Source: Bifidobacterium callitrichidarum
Lineage (GTDB): Bacteria; Actinomycetota; Actinomycetes; Actinomycetales; Bifidobacteriaceae
Direction of reading: 5' to 3'
Length of the DNA stretch: 64,000 nt
Assembly: GCF_003129905.1 (NCBI RefSeq)
Contig: NZ_QFFM01000001.1
Coordinates: forward strand, 140,751-204,750
Below the pieces are notes generated by a model, which was given only the letters and a program-made list of their open reading frames with translations, searched no databases and was not told where the DNA came from. The translations under genes and the position numbers were made by a program. Every line of letters begins with the position of its first letter. The stretch's first letter is position 1. Of this stretch, positions 1-8,481 are shown piece by piece.

Positions 1-2445
1 CCTCTGTATTGGGGCAGGCTCGCTCCAGTTGCTGTCGGTAGAGGCCGGTTTTGCGGATGCGTAGGAGAACCTGCAGAGCTGCGAAAGAATCACCAACTCA
101 TGAGGACGTAGTCCTGGCAACAGCAGTTCCGTGGCCATCTTCAGAATCGAATCTTCGACGTTGGAAACCGGCTCCAGCTGGTCCTCAAAGGCGGCATCTT
201 GGTGCTTGCTGCGGCTGAGACTCTGTTCTCGGGAGCGAACGAAATCCAGGTAGTTATTCTTCTTTGCTGCCATGGTGAACGGCAATGAAGGATCATACCG
301 GTAGATATCAATCAGCATGGGGATGCGGCCGAGCTCGTAACGCACCTGACGGTACTGTTCGGAAAGTCGCTTCATATCGGACCAGTCGGCCGTATCCAAG
401 GACTTCAGGATGCGTTCCTTGGCGATGGGGTCGAAGCTGATGGAAGACAGTCCGATGGACTGCCGTTGTAGATTCTTACGTGCGCGGTCGCGGTCGCCGG
501 TATTGCCATATAGTGCCACCGGAATCAGGTAATTGTTGTTGTAATTGCCGATGAAGTCGATGACCACAACGCTGTCCTTATACGGGAACTTGCGCAAACC
601 TCGGCCCAGCTGTTGTGTGAAGATGATGCTGGATTCCGTGCTGCGCAACATGACCACTTGATTCAGCGCGGGAATATCGATGCCTTCGTTGAACATATCC
701 ACGGTGAACAGATAATCAAGTTCGCCATTCTCCAGTTGGCGCACGTATTCCTCGCGCTGCTCCTGCGAAACAGCATGGCCGTTCTCATCTTTGCTGGTCA
801 CGGCCGCGGTCCGGTACGGACGCTCGGCCTGCTGATTGATGTGCTGATTGAACAACCTGGAAAGCGCGTGTGCTTCCTCCTGACGGCTGCAGAACACGAG
901 ACCGGTGACCGGGATATTGAACTGGCCGTATTCCTGGAGCTTGTCGATGATGTACCGCACGCGCTCTTCGGTGGCGAGCTGGGAGATTTCGTACTTCAAC
1001 TGTGCTGCATCGGTGCTGGAAGTGCCAGAGGATACATCAATGCGATGAGCGACCTGATTCGGGTCGTCGTCCGAGCCAAGATATTCCGCGACGCCGTAGT
1101 AATGGAACGGGCAGAGCATGCCCTCATCCAAGGCCTTCTGCAGCCGGATCTCATAGGCGATGTTATGACCGAACAATTCGAAGATGTTGATGCCGTCCGT
1201 GCGTTCAGGGGTTGCGGTCATGCCCAGCATGAAGTCGGCGTCCTTGAAGTGCTCCATCACCGTCTGATATCCGGCTGCGCCGGCGTGATGGACCTCATCG
1301 ACCAGGATGTAATCGAACTCATCGGATGCGAACTGTCGGAGAACATCAGGCTGACGCATCGTCTGGATGGTGGCGAATACGTAACGTCGGTCTGATTGCT
1401 TTCTGGTGCCGGAGTACAGACCCAATTCGGAGGCGTCGCATCCGAGTACGCGCTGGTAGGATTCCATCGCCTTGGTGAGAATTTGCTGTTGCTGGGCAAT
1501 GTACAACATGCGGCGCGGTTTGTATGCACGCACGTCAAACGCGGAGAGATAGGTTTTACCGGTACCTGTGGCCGAGATGATAATCGCGCGGTGCTCGCCT
1601 TGCTCCCGCAGCGATTTGAGATTGCGCAGGGCTTCCCTTTGCATGCTGTTCGGCTGAATAGTGCGGTTATCAAGCGACTTCAGGATGGCCTTACGCGGCG
1701 GCGCGTACTTCTTGAAATCTTCTTCGTATTGCTGAATCCACTCCTCGGTGAGTGGCATCGATTCTGCGATTTGAGCGTCCAACTCCTGGCGGACCTGGTT
1801 CACAAGGTCTCCCTCGGCCAAGGAGGATACTCGCAGGTTCCATTCACGTTGGCGACTCAGGGCGAATGAGGTGAGGTTCGAGCTGCCGATGTACAGGTTG
1901 TAGTAAGGGCGTCCATCCTGCATGTGACGGGCGAATACGTATCCTTTGGGATGGAAGGGTTGACCTTGGGAGGATGCGTTTTGAGTGCTGTCCTCACTCC
2001 AGATACGCACATCTACGCCGGTATCGTTCTTCAGATGCAGTAGCTCCCAGAAGGCTTTGGGGTCGTTGAAATGGTTCTTCGTGGAAGTGATGATGCGGCT
2101 GGGAATGTCGCCCTCTTCGGAGGTCCGATGGCTACGGAATGCCTCGAACAGACTGAGAATGGCTTCGGGGGACACAAAGGCGACGGATACGTCGAATCTG
2201 TCGCTGTTGGCGATTTCTTCATTAAGCGCGTCGCTCATCGTGAGTCCACCGGGCCGATTGGCGATGAGTGCAGGCGCGTACGTGCCTGGAGCATCCTGTC
2301 GGGGCTGAATCAGGCCTGAAATAACATCTTCGAGTATCGATTCCGATGCATTGAACTTGTTGTCTGGGCTGGAATCGTATGCATGCAGTTGCTGCTGGCT
2401 GGTCGCGGGCGTGGTGCTCATGGACGGCTTTCCGTTTGTGCTCAT
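1..2445 (-). CDS. PLD-nuclease / DEAD-DEAH helicase (DUF3427-type), 3' end outside window
   Basis: The minus strand is open from the ATG at 2445 to the left edge (815 codons). The order seen is an N-terminal phospholipase-D-like domain (HPK with H165/K167, then a GSSNLTS stretch about residue 190) followed by an SF2 helicase core: SATGTGKT with K297, DEVHH at 383-387, TATP about residue 406 and QQLGRGLR at 611-618. Known members of this family couple a PLD nuclease to an ATP-driven DNA or RNA motor and usually end in a DUF3427 domain; the extreme C-terminus is missing here. An in-frame ATG at 2421 is an alternative start, and neither start has a strong Shine-Dalgarno. The gene lies 61 bp downstream of a NUDIX gene on the same strand, so the two are probably an operon. 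A defence or nucleic-acid-repair role is inference. Confidence 0.85.
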   Translation of the reverse strand, partial: MSTNGKPSMSTTPATSQQQLHAYDSSPDNKFNASESILEDVISGLIQPRQDAPGTYAPALIANRPGGLTMSDALNEEIANSDRFDVSVAFVSPEAILSLFEAFRSHRTSEEGDIPSRIITSTKNHFNDPKAFWELLHLKNDTGVDVRIWSEDSTQNASSQGQPFHPKGYVFARHMQDGRPYYNLYIGSSNLTSFALSRQREWNLRVSSLAEGDLVNQVRQELDAQIAESMPLTEEWIQQYEEDFKKYAPPRKAILKSLDNRTIQPNSMQREALRNLKSLREQGEHRAIIISATGTGKTYLSAFDVRAYKPRRMLYIAQQQQILTKAMESYQRVLGCDASELGLYSGTRKQSDRRYVFATIQTMRQPDVLRQFASDEFDYILVDEVHHAGAAGYQTVMEHFKDADFMLGMTATPERTDGINIFELFGHNIAYEIRLQKALDEGMLCPFHYYGVAEYLGSDDDPNQVAHRIDVSSGTSSTDAAQLKYEISQLATEERVRYIIDKLQEYGQFNIPVTGLVFCSRQEEAHALSRLFNQHINQQAERPYRTAAVTSKDENGHAVSQEQREEYVRQLENGELDYLFTVDMFNEGIDIPALNQVVMLRSTESSIIFTQQLGRGLRKFPYKDSVVVIDFIGNYNNNYLIPVALYGNTGDRDRARKNLQRQSIGLSSISFDPIAKERILKSLDTADWSDMKRLSEQYRQVRYELGRIPMLIDIYRYDPSLPFTMAAKKNNYLDFVRSREQSLSRSKHQDAAFEDQLEPVSNVEDSILKMATELLLPGLRPHELVILSQLCRFSYASAKPASTDSNWSEPAPIQR

Positions 2446-2506
2446 CGAAAATGAAGTAGAAATGGGCGGTGGAGGAGTGGGATGTTTCGTTGTTTGATTG
2501 GGGCTG

Positions 2507-2944
2507 TCAGATGGCGTTCGGCGCCCTGAAATCCATTTGCGAAATCAACGTTACGGCTGCTCTGTCCACCGGAGCCCAGCCCAGTTGCGGCATCGCGGAA
2601 GGTTCCAACCATTGAATGGCGGTGTGCTCGGTAAGTCGCGGTAAGCCGGCATGCAGGTGGCAGATGAAGGTGGTGAGGCGGACGGTGCCGAAGGCGTAGT
2701 CATATTCGCTGGTGCATACCTCATCGGCGACTTCGATGTCGCATAGAAGCTCCTCTTCGATTTCTCGGTGTAGGGCTTGGCGAGGAGTCTCGTGAGGTTC
2801 GATTTTTCCTCCCGGAAACTCCCAATAGCCGGCGAGCGATTTGCCGGGACCTCGTTGCGCGCACAACACCGTTCCGTTTTTGACGATTGCGGCTCCGACA
2901 ACATTGATGACCTTGCGTTCCGACTCCATGCAGCCAGGATACAA
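2507..2944 (-). CDS. NUDIX hydrolase (MutT-like, 8-oxo-dGTP/dCTP-type)
   Basis: A 145-residue protein with a NUDIX box: G46, E52 and R60-E61-I62-E63-E64-E65 fit GX5EX7REUXEE. The usual following Gly is Leu. The GYWEFPGGK stretch before the box is typical of MutT-like enzymes that hydrolyse oxidised or non-canonical nucleoside triphosphates to monophosphate plus pyrophosphate. The start appears to be TTG at 2944, because AGAGGA sits six bases upstream of it. An in-frame ATG at 2929 lacks such a site. It precedes the PLD-helicase gene in the same direction. The substrate cannot be read from sequence. Confidence 0.9.
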   Translation of the reverse strand: MYPGCMESERKVINVVGAAIVKNGTVLCAQRGPGKSLAGYWEFPGGKIEPHETPRQALHREIEEELLCDIEVADEVCTSEYDYAFGTVRLTTFICHLHAGLPRLTEHTAIQWLEPSAMPQLGWAPVDRAAVTLISQMDFRAPNAI

Positions 2945-3071
2945 CGCCGTTCCTCTGTAGATCGATCGTGGATCTTGAGGGTGTACATGCTTTCTCTTGG
3001 TTGGATTTTGATCATGCTAAATGCGAGGGCCAGAGATTAAGCCCAGTTGCCTTAGCAGATTGGAGGATTCC

Positions 3072-3338
3072 ATGTACATGCATATCGGAGCTTGCATCAC
3101 ATTGGCTATGCCGAATGGAGAGCGAATTCGCTGGCTGTGCAAAGCAGTGGAGGCGGAGAGGTCGGATGGTGACAGCTGCATTGAATCGAAAGAGGAACTG
3201 CTGGAACTGTTGCGCGAGAATACGCCGAAAGTGGCGTCCATCGCATTCGTGCCGGAGAATTTGATTTCGTTGTTGAAGACCGCACTTGCTGACGATGACG
3301 ATGATGCAGAGCAGGACGATAGGATGGATACCGATTGA
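3072..3338 (+). CDS. hypothetical acidic protein, 88 aa
   Basis: I do not recognise this family. The ATG at 3072 follows a clean GGAGG at 3062-3066 and is preferred over the upstream in-frame ATG at 3021. The predicted protein begins [11 protein letters not shown], has a Glu-rich helical middle ([11 protein letters not shown]) and ends in a run of Asp ([11 protein letters not shown]). It has no signal peptide or membrane segment. The next gene starts 25 bp downstream with its own ribosome-binding site, so the two may be co-transcribed. Confidence 0.6.
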   Translation: MYMHIGACITLAMPNGERIRWLCKAVEAERSDGDSCIESKEELLELLRENTPKVASIAFVPENLISLLKTALADDDDDAEQDDRMDTD

Positions 3339-3363
3339 ACCATCAAGCCAAAGGAGACCCGCG

Positions 3364-3696
3364 ATGATTCTCGTCACCACCACGCCGTCCGTCGACGGAT
3401 ACACCATCACCAACTACCAGGGCATCGTGTTCGGCGAGGTCGTCTCGGGCGTGAACATGTTCAGGGACATCGGCGCGAGCTTCCGCAACGTGTTTGGCGG
3501 CCGCAGCCAGGGCTATGAGGAGGAGCTGCTGAACGCCCGCAACGAGGCCATCGCCGAGATGCAGCAGCGTGCCGAGGCGATGGGCGCGCACGCGGTGGTC
3601 GGCGTCGACATCGATTACGAGGTGCTCGGCACGGACGGTTCCATGCTCATGGTCACCGCCTCCGGTACTGCCGTGCAGCTCGCGCGCAAGGCCTGA
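3364..3696 (+). CDS. YbjQ/UPF0145 family protein
   Basis: A 110-residue protein. [12 protein letters not shown] at the start, [10 protein letters not shown], and the later [29 protein letters not shown] are the hallmark of the YbjQ (UPF0145) fold, a small pentamer-forming domain of unclear role sometimes annotated as heavy-metal binding. The ATG at 3364 follows AAGGAG at 3351-3356, so the longer upstream reading is not needed. The length matches the family. No metal-binding Cys cluster is visible. Confidence 0.88.
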   Translation: MILVTTTPSVDGYTITNYQGIVFGEVVSGVNMFRDIGASFRNVFGGRSQGYEEELLNARNEAIAEMQQRAEAMGAHAVVGVDIDYEVLGTDGSMLMVTASGTAVQLARKA

Positions 3697-3786
3697 GGTC
3701 GGCAGCCGAACGCGAACGGGGACGACCCGCCGCGCGATTCATCGACTATTCATCCGATGCCGCGCGATTCCGGCCTGGAAGGTCGT

Positions 3787-3792
3787 CATAAT
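3787..3792 (+). promoter_or_regulatory. -10 box of a leaderless promoter
   Basis: CATAAT ends six bases before the ATG at 3799, which would place the transcription start on the start codon. The downstream gene has no Shine-Dalgarno. Confidence 0.45.
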
Positions 3793-3798
3793 CGGGTT

Positions 3799-4461
3799 AT
3801 GGGTGCGGAGACAAATGGCTGGGTCGAGGCCAAGGAAGATGTCGGCCGTGAGGCGTGGCTTCGCTTGAAGCCGTTGAGCGGTATCGCGATGGCGCTGCTT
3901 TTCTTCGGCTGTTGGGCGGTGGTAGCCGTAATCGTCATGGCGATTCCGTATACGCGGGAGATATTCAACCATTTCGAAGACCATAAAGTCGAAGCGTTGA
4001 TTCTCGTCGGCGCGACGTTCGTCGTCGCACGCTCCCTGGCTCATTTGCAGGTGTTCTGGCATCGGGCGCATATGCCGGAAGGGCTGGTCGGCGTGCAGAC
4101 AGCGCTGTTCGAGCCGCAGGGCTACGAAATCGTCGGTGGCGATGACCATACGGATTCCAACAATGACAGCATGGCGCCCTCGTGGCTGTCCAGGCCGGTA
4201 CGGACGCTGCTATTCCGCCCGGTTTCCGGCGATCGCAGCATTACCGTGTCCGCGTATCCCGCAGGCAGCGAAGTCGGGAATCGAGGGGATGCAGCCCGCG
4301 TCACCCTGCTCATCTCCGGTACCAGGGTTCGTCTGGTGGGACTTGCCGCCGACCAATCAGGTTCGGACGCATCGCCTGAGCGCCCGATGGCCAGATACTA
4401 CGAACGAGGCGAGTATCTGCTGGTGCCGGATGCGACGAACTCGGCGCAGTCCTCATTCTGA
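3799..4461 (+). CDS. membrane-anchored hypothetical protein, 220 aa
   Basis: Family not recognised. The start is taken at ATG 3799 because a -10 hexamer ends six bases upstream; reading begins MGAETNGWVEAKED. There are two probable membrane helices, about residues 27-50 (GIAMALLFFGCWAVVAVIV) and 67-85 (ALILVGATFVVARSLAHLQ). A C-terminal soluble domain of roughly 125 residues follows, rich in beta-type stretches (VTLLISGTRVRLVGLA). It lies just outside the tRNA-Leu island boundary and may be the original chromosomal neighbour. Confidence 0.65.
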   Translation: MGAETNGWVEAKEDVGREAWLRLKPLSGIAMALLFFGCWAVVAVIVMAIPYTREIFNHFEDHKVEALILVGATFVVARSLAHLQVFWHRAHMPEGLVGVQTALFEPQGYEIVGGDDHTDSNNDSMAPSWLSRPVRTLLFRPVSGDRSITVSAYPAGSEVGNRGDAARVTLLISGTRVRLVGLAADQSGSDASPERPMARYYERGEYLLVPDATNSAQSSF

Positions 4462-4533
4462 GCACCGCGGATTCGCGGCAACCGTCGTTACAGTGCGCTG
4501 ACGCCACCGGCGCCGTATGTTCGGGGCCGGTGA

Positions 4534-4592
4534 AAAGCAAAAGGGCTGGAACCTTTCGGTTCCAGCCCTTTCTTGCTGGTGCGAGTGGGGGG
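4534..4592. other. distal attachment-site remnant of tRNA-Leu island (terminator plus tRNA 3' end)
   Basis: This block is nearly identical to 9362-9421, where a tRNA-Leu and its terminator lie on the minus strand. It has the terminator hairpin, the spacer TTGC, and TGGTGCGAGTGGGGGG (CCA end and acceptor strand in complement). Similarity collapses inside the T arm. That is the pattern left by an element that entered at a tRNA 3' end. Confidence 0.8.
4540..4571 (-). terminator. hairpin terminator copy in the left repeat
   Basis: A perfect 14-bp stem AAAGGGCTGGAACC / GGTTCCAGCCCTTT around loop TTTC. It is the same hairpin as the tRNA-Leu terminator at 9369-9400 with one G:C pair swapped for A:T. 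Confidence 0.75.
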
Positions 4593-4831
4593 GTGAACTC
4601 TGCCGGTGTTGCGGGTTTGGATCATGATGACCGGTTTTGCCTGTGTTCGCCTGGCTTCCATCTGGTGTTGAATCACGCATTTTCGGCTGGTTTGGATTCG
4701 TCCGTCACTTTTTTGTTACGGCGGATCTGGGAAAGGCCGAGCATATGCCGGAGCTTTCAACCATCTTACTGAAGTCGTTGTGCACCCGCCTTGCAGTTGA
4801 GGGAAGTGATGATGCCTCAACCGGTATACCA

Positions 4832-4907
4832 ACTAATGTAATTTTTGTATCAAACTAATATAAAAAGTTATCGACTAATGTAATTCTGGTGGAATTACAT
4901 TAGTCGA
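4832..4907. repeat. CTAATGTA array downstream of the AlbA_2 gene, with perfect inverted repeat
   Basis: ACTAATGTAATT occurs at 4832-4843 and 4874-4885, with a degenerate copy at 4854. The spacings of 22 and 20 bp are exactly those of the upstream array at 6608-6660. The third copy forms a 16-bp perfect inverted repeat (4871-4886 with 4892-4907, loop TGGTG) that could also end transcription of the gene stopping at 4915. Confidence 0.7.
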
Positions 4908-4914
4908 CTGGGAC

Positions 4915-6594
4915 TCATGAGTCCTGGCGTATGTGCCATTTGGCTGACGAGGTTGCTCCGTCAGAGCGGATTTTCCCCTGCTTGCGCAAGGTCTGCAACA
5001 GATAACTGACCTTGTTGGCCTGCTGCTGTTCGGACAGTCCTGCCGGCAAGGCGTGCCTGATTGCCGTGAGGATTTCGATTCTTGTGGATGGTCGCGAGCC
5101 GAGCAATTGAAGGATGAGCGCCTTGCAGATTTGGTTATCCAGTCCTTTGCTGCGAACGTATTCCTTCTGCTTACCGAGGGCCTTCGCCACGGATGATGAG
5201 ATGGTGAGTCTTGGATAGCGGCCTTCCACCAAACCCCGTGAACGCAGATCTTTGGCTTGATCCTTGGTAATGGGCTGTTCTTTCTGCACCATGTCGAGCA
5301 GTACCACGCTTTGCAGGTCCAAATCAGGGTATGTCGCCAAAAGCTGCGAGTACTTTTCGTCGATGATGGTGCCGAATATTGTGACCGATACACGCGAGGG
5401 CTGCGAGAGATCGTAAGTGGGCAGCGGCAGACGGCGTTCGCGTTGGATGTCGAAGACGCTGCGGATGCCGATCGCGTTCTGATCGATCATGCCGACCTTG
5501 CTCATGGCCTTTGCCAGCAGAGCATTGCGGTAGTAAGGGGGTTTGTAGCCGGGAGCCAGAGCCGCGTCGATGCTGCCGGGGATAAAAGAGCCTTCGTTGA
5601 GGAAGACCAGATGATCCTCGTATTCGAGAACGTTGATTTTCCCGGAAAGCCGGTAATCCTGATGGGCGATCGCGTTGTGCAGCAGCTCTCGGATAATCTC
5701 GGGGCTGTAACGTTGCGCGACTTCCGGGAACAGCGTGCTGGGGTCGGTGAAGAACCGGTACTTCTCGTTGCGTATCTTGGCCAAGACCTTGTCCACTTGC
5801 AGCAGGAATGGCGGTTCGAAGTGCTCATATGAGGAGACCTCGCCGCTCGAGGAGTACAGCGTCCATGTGATGCGCGGCCCGACGCCGCCGAGGAAGACTG
5901 TGGATTCGGGCTTGCCAAGCAACACGAGCGCCGCATTGGTGACGTGATCGTGTATCAGCAAGCCGATCTTCGCTAGGATCTCTTCGCCGGACAGGTTCTC
6001 GGCCGCCTTCTGCGTGGGTGCGTATTTCTTGACGTACTCGTCGCATGCGAACCGTATCGCATCCGGATCGAGGTCGTCAATGGTGGCGTCATAGGCAATC
6101 TGGCGTGACCAGTCGGGGCGCGACTGGCTATATATGGCTTCAAGTTTGAACTGCGGCATCTGTACCAGTGACTCGTTCTCCCTCGACCAGGGGATGCCGT
6201 GCCATGTGGTCGGCGTGGCGAACGTGGCGGGCGGAATCTGGAACACAATGACGCGATGCCCGTCCATCTCAAGCTCGTAGATCTCTTCAAACGTCATGCC
6301 GTTGTTGGTGTTGAGCGTGATCTCTCGTTTGAGGTTCCGCAGTCCGATGCTGGGAACATGGTTTTCCTTGCGGTACCCGGTGCCGCAAATTGTTCTGTTG
6401 TTACGTACGCCGAACAATAGCCATCCCGCGTCCGCGTGCCTCAGGTTGGCCTCGTTGCTTAACGCGGAGAAGTATTTGCCCAGATCGTCGGAATCGAAGT
6501 TGTTCTTCGCTGACTTGTACTCCACGACCTCGGTCTCGACGTCCGCCAGCAGGCGACGCACCTTGTCGATCATCTCAGCGGTGCCGTAGATCAT
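4915..6594 (-). CDS. AlbA_2 / HATPase_c_4 domain protein (putative DNA-binding, ATP-binding regulator)
   Basis: A 559-residue protein. The N-terminus (about 20-130) has the AlbA_2/Schlafen-like signature EVVEYKSAKNNF and a Gly-rich AGWLLFGV strand. Residues about 300-400 resemble the GHKL-type HATPase_c_4 domain, with ELLHNAIAHQDY as the conserved Asn/His helix. The C-terminus looks like winged-helix segments. Such proteins are usually called transcriptional regulators or ATP-dependent DNA helicase-like proteins, but their function is poorly known. The start ATG at 6594 has GGGAGA at suitable spacing. Nearly identical repeat arrays lie on both sides of the gene, and the upstream array overlaps the likely promoter. 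This suggests, without proving, self-regulation. Confidence 0.82.
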   Translation of the reverse strand: MIYGTAEMIDKVRRLLADVETEVVEYKSAKNNFDSDDLGKYFSALSNEANLRHADAGWLLFGVRNNRTICGTGYRKENHVPSIGLRNLKREITLNTNNGMTFEEIYELEMDGHRVIVFQIPPATFATPTTWHGIPWSRENESLVQMPQFKLEAIYSQSRPDWSRQIAYDATIDDLDPDAIRFACDEYVKKYAPTQKAAENLSGEEILAKIGLLIHDHVTNAALVLLGKPESTVFLGGVGPRITWTLYSSSGEVSSYEHFEPPFLLQVDKVLAKIRNEKYRFFTDPSTLFPEVAQRYSPEIIRELLHNAIAHQDYRLSGKINVLEYEDHLVFLNEGSFIPGSIDAALAPGYKPPYYRNALLAKAMSKVGMIDQNAIGIRSVFDIQRERRLPLPTYDLSQPSRVSVTIFGTIIDEKYSQLLATYPDLDLQSVVLLDMVQKEQPITKDQAKDLRSRGLVEGRYPRLTISSSVAKALGKQKEYVRSKGLDNQICKALILQLLGSRPSTRIEILTAIRHALPAGLSEQQQANKVSYLLQTLRKQGKIRSDGATSSAKWHIRQDS

Positions 6595-6607
6595 CTGCCG
6601 TCTCCCA

Positions 6608-6660
6608 ACTAATGTAATTTTTAAGGCAAACTAATGTAATTATATGGCAACTAATGTAGT
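6608..6660 (-). promoter_or_regulatory. three-copy CTAATGTA operator array over the AlbA_2 gene promoter
   Basis: ACTAATGTAATT at 6608 and 6630 and ACTAATGTAGT at 6650 are about two helical turns apart. On the gene strand TATAAT (about 6640-6645) lies between copies. A protein binding all three repeats would therefore cover the promoter. Confidence 0.65.
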
Positions 6661-6740
6661 GTCCATATCCTTGACGGGCTCGTGCATTGGTATAGCCGGA
6701 TTTTCCATGCCGTTATTATGGCAAAAAAGAAAAAGCTAGG

Positions 6741-7110
6741 GGAAAGTTAAATCCTGTGATGTTGATTGTGCTGGAAGTGTTGGAATTTCAACGTTTATCG
6801 GTTTTGACAAAGGATTGGCATCGGTCTTGAAACGATGGATTGGAAAGTTAAGGAAAGTTAAAATGGGTCAGACGGCTTGAAAGACGGTCTTGTCGGATGC
6901 CCACAGCTCCATGAAGACGCTGAATCGGCATCGTCCGCAGCATTCGAATACGATGCGCACGGGGCCGTGAAGACCGTGATTGCAACGGTTCTGGCGGCTC
7001 CAGCGAAGATGGAGCATCCCAGATTGCTCCCGTTTCCAGTAAGTGGAAGATTCAGGCTCGGCGTGGTACTGAGGAAAGTTATGGAAAGTCATGGAAAGTT
7101 GAGGAAAGTT
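6741..7110. repeat. GGAAAGTT iterons in 10-bp phase
   Basis: GGAAAGTT-type octamers occur at 6741, 6842, 6852, 7073, 7083 (GGAAAGTC), 7093 and 7103, so they cluster at exactly 10-bp steps. The region 6661-7124 has no gene I can support. A minus-strand open frame of 86 codons at 6868-7128 merely translates the iterons. Confidence 0.6.
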
Positions 7111-7124
7111 AAACGTCTCGATAT

Positions 7125-7436
7125 TCAAGGCTTGGCCGACGGTTCAAGGGTGTTCCGCCGAGCCGTCGGCCGGTCATGATGGTGGTCAGTCGATGTTCTT
7201 GATCCGGTAGGGCAGCCGACCTTGGACAGGCGTTTCATGAGCTGAACGATGACGGCGCTCTGCTTATCACTGGGGATCTTGTTCGGCATGGAGGCCGCCA
7301 CGTTCACGCAGCCGCGTTCCTTGGCGTCGCCCTCGTTCTCGTCGATCAGCCATTGCGCGACGTCCTTCCAGAACCGGGCGCCCATCTTGACCACTGCCGC
7401 GGTGTATTCAATGTCGTTGGTCTTTCCTCTGTCCCC
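7125..7436 (-). pseudogene. unidentified 3' gene fragment
   Basis: The minus-strand frame is open from a stop at 7437-7439 and reads as protein-like sequence (GKTNDIEYTAAVVKMGARF, later WKDVAQWLIDENEGDAKERG, and PNKIPSDKQSAVIVQLMKRL). It then degenerates into low-quality sequence (STDHHHDRPTARR). It has no convincing start or ribosome-binding site. It looks like the tail of a larger gene whose front is gone. I do not recognise the family. Confidence 0.4.
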
Positions 7437-7526
7437 TCATGCTGAATCGCTATCTGTGTTGGATGGGAATGCCTGTTGTCGGTCTGCTGCTGAAGTGATA
7501 AACGAAGTGGTTGCATTGGATTGCTC

Positions 7527-7532
7527 TAGAAT
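7527..7532 (+). promoter_or_regulatory. -10 box of a leaderless promoter
   Basis: TAGAAT ends six bases before the ATG at 7539; no Shine-Dalgarno is present. Confidence 0.45.
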
Positions 7533-7538
7533 AAGTGC

Positions 7539-8198
7539 ATGAAGCACTGGAAAATCGGTTTCGCGCTGGTCGTATTAACAACTATTATCTTTTGCTTAGT
7601 TCCTTACTTGTATCAAGGCATAACCGGTCGTTTTGATACGGACTGGCCGGCATGGTGGTCTTTCGGTACATTCTTAGTGGCGGTGATGGCGGCTTTGCTG
7701 GCTTGGGCGGAGTATCGTACGCATGAGGATGAGTCCTGGGAGCAGGTTCGTCCGTATGTGCATGTTTCATATCACTTTGATCAGCATTTTCTCTTTGTGA
7801 GCGTTGCTAATGTAGGTAAGACCGCGGCTAATACGGTCAGGATATCTTTTGAGCCGCAACTATCAGCTCCGAAAAGTCAACAAGACCCAAGTTCAATTGC
7901 TCCAGAACTATTTCAAAAAGGTTTAGTTGAACGACCAATTAGTATGATAGCGCCCGGAGCGCGATTTTTATTTCTAATAGATGGATCAAACGAAGTACTT
8001 GATCATATTAAAGATGGTTCCCTCCCGAGCGTGACCACGGCATCCATTTCATATAATGACTTGCGTGATCGCACATATCATGAGCATTATTGTCTTGATT
8101 TGTCCGACTGGCAATATAGTGCAGCTGACTACGATCCTCTGAGTGAAATTGAAGAGGAAATTAAACTCATTCGTAAGAATGGACTTAAGCTGCTATGA
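7539..8198 (+). CDS. AT-rich two-helix membrane protein, 219 aa
   Basis: Family not recognised. The N-terminus has two hydrophobic segments, about residues 5-27 (IGFALVVLTTIIFCLVPYLY) and 41-60 (WSFGTFLVAVMAALLAWAEY). A soluble domain of about 150 residues follows with VSVANVGKTAANTVRISFEP, a strand-rich pattern seen in many membrane-anchored accessory proteins. The second half is clearly richer in A+T than the surrounding genes, a sign of foreign origin consistent with the island. It starts at ATG 7539, which appears leaderless. Confidence 0.7.
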   Translation: MKHWKIGFALVVLTTIIFCLVPYLYQGITGRFDTDWPAWWSFGTFLVAVMAALLAWAEYRTHEDESWEQVRPYVHVSYHFDQHFLFVSVANVGKTAANTVRISFEPQLSAPKSQQDPSSIAPELFQKGLVERPISMIAPGARFLFLIDGSNEVLDHIKDGSLPSVTTASISYNDLRDRTYHEHYCLDLSDWQYSAADYDPLSEIEEEIKLIRKNGLKLL

Positions 8199-8262
8199 CT
8201 ATCTAGGTGGTTTTAATTGCAGACATTTAAGCACGTGATGTTAATTTGCTGTGCTTCAAAAA

Positions 8263-8294
8263 AATCCCTTCCTTTTATTCAAAGGGAAGGGATT
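8263..8294 (+). terminator. hairpin after the AT-rich membrane protein
   Basis: AATCCCTTCC (8263-8272) pairs perfectly with GGAAGGGATT (8285-8294). No clear U-run follows, so it may instead be part of the transposase end. Confidence 0.4.
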
Positions 8295-8481
8295 AAGGGT
8301 TATAGGTCAGAATGTGTGTCTGTTTTGGCTTGCCGGGCCTTGGAATGATTGGCGTTTCGCTGGCTTGAATGTGGATGCCGGGACTCTCGAGGCCGGCCGG
8401 AATGTGTGTCCGGAACAGGATGCGAGGCCTTGTGCCGTAAGGCCTTGCGGATGTTTGAATGTCGTCTGTTTGACTGGTCGC

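Noticed and set aside
6608..6660. CRISPR-like array
   Set aside because: The units are only 11-12 bp with 20-22-bp periods and only three copies; they fit operator sites, and no cas gene is present.
6868..7128. 86-codon minus-strand frame with repeated FNFPQ-like peptides
   Set aside because: It translates the GGAAAGTT iterons and has no convincing start or family.
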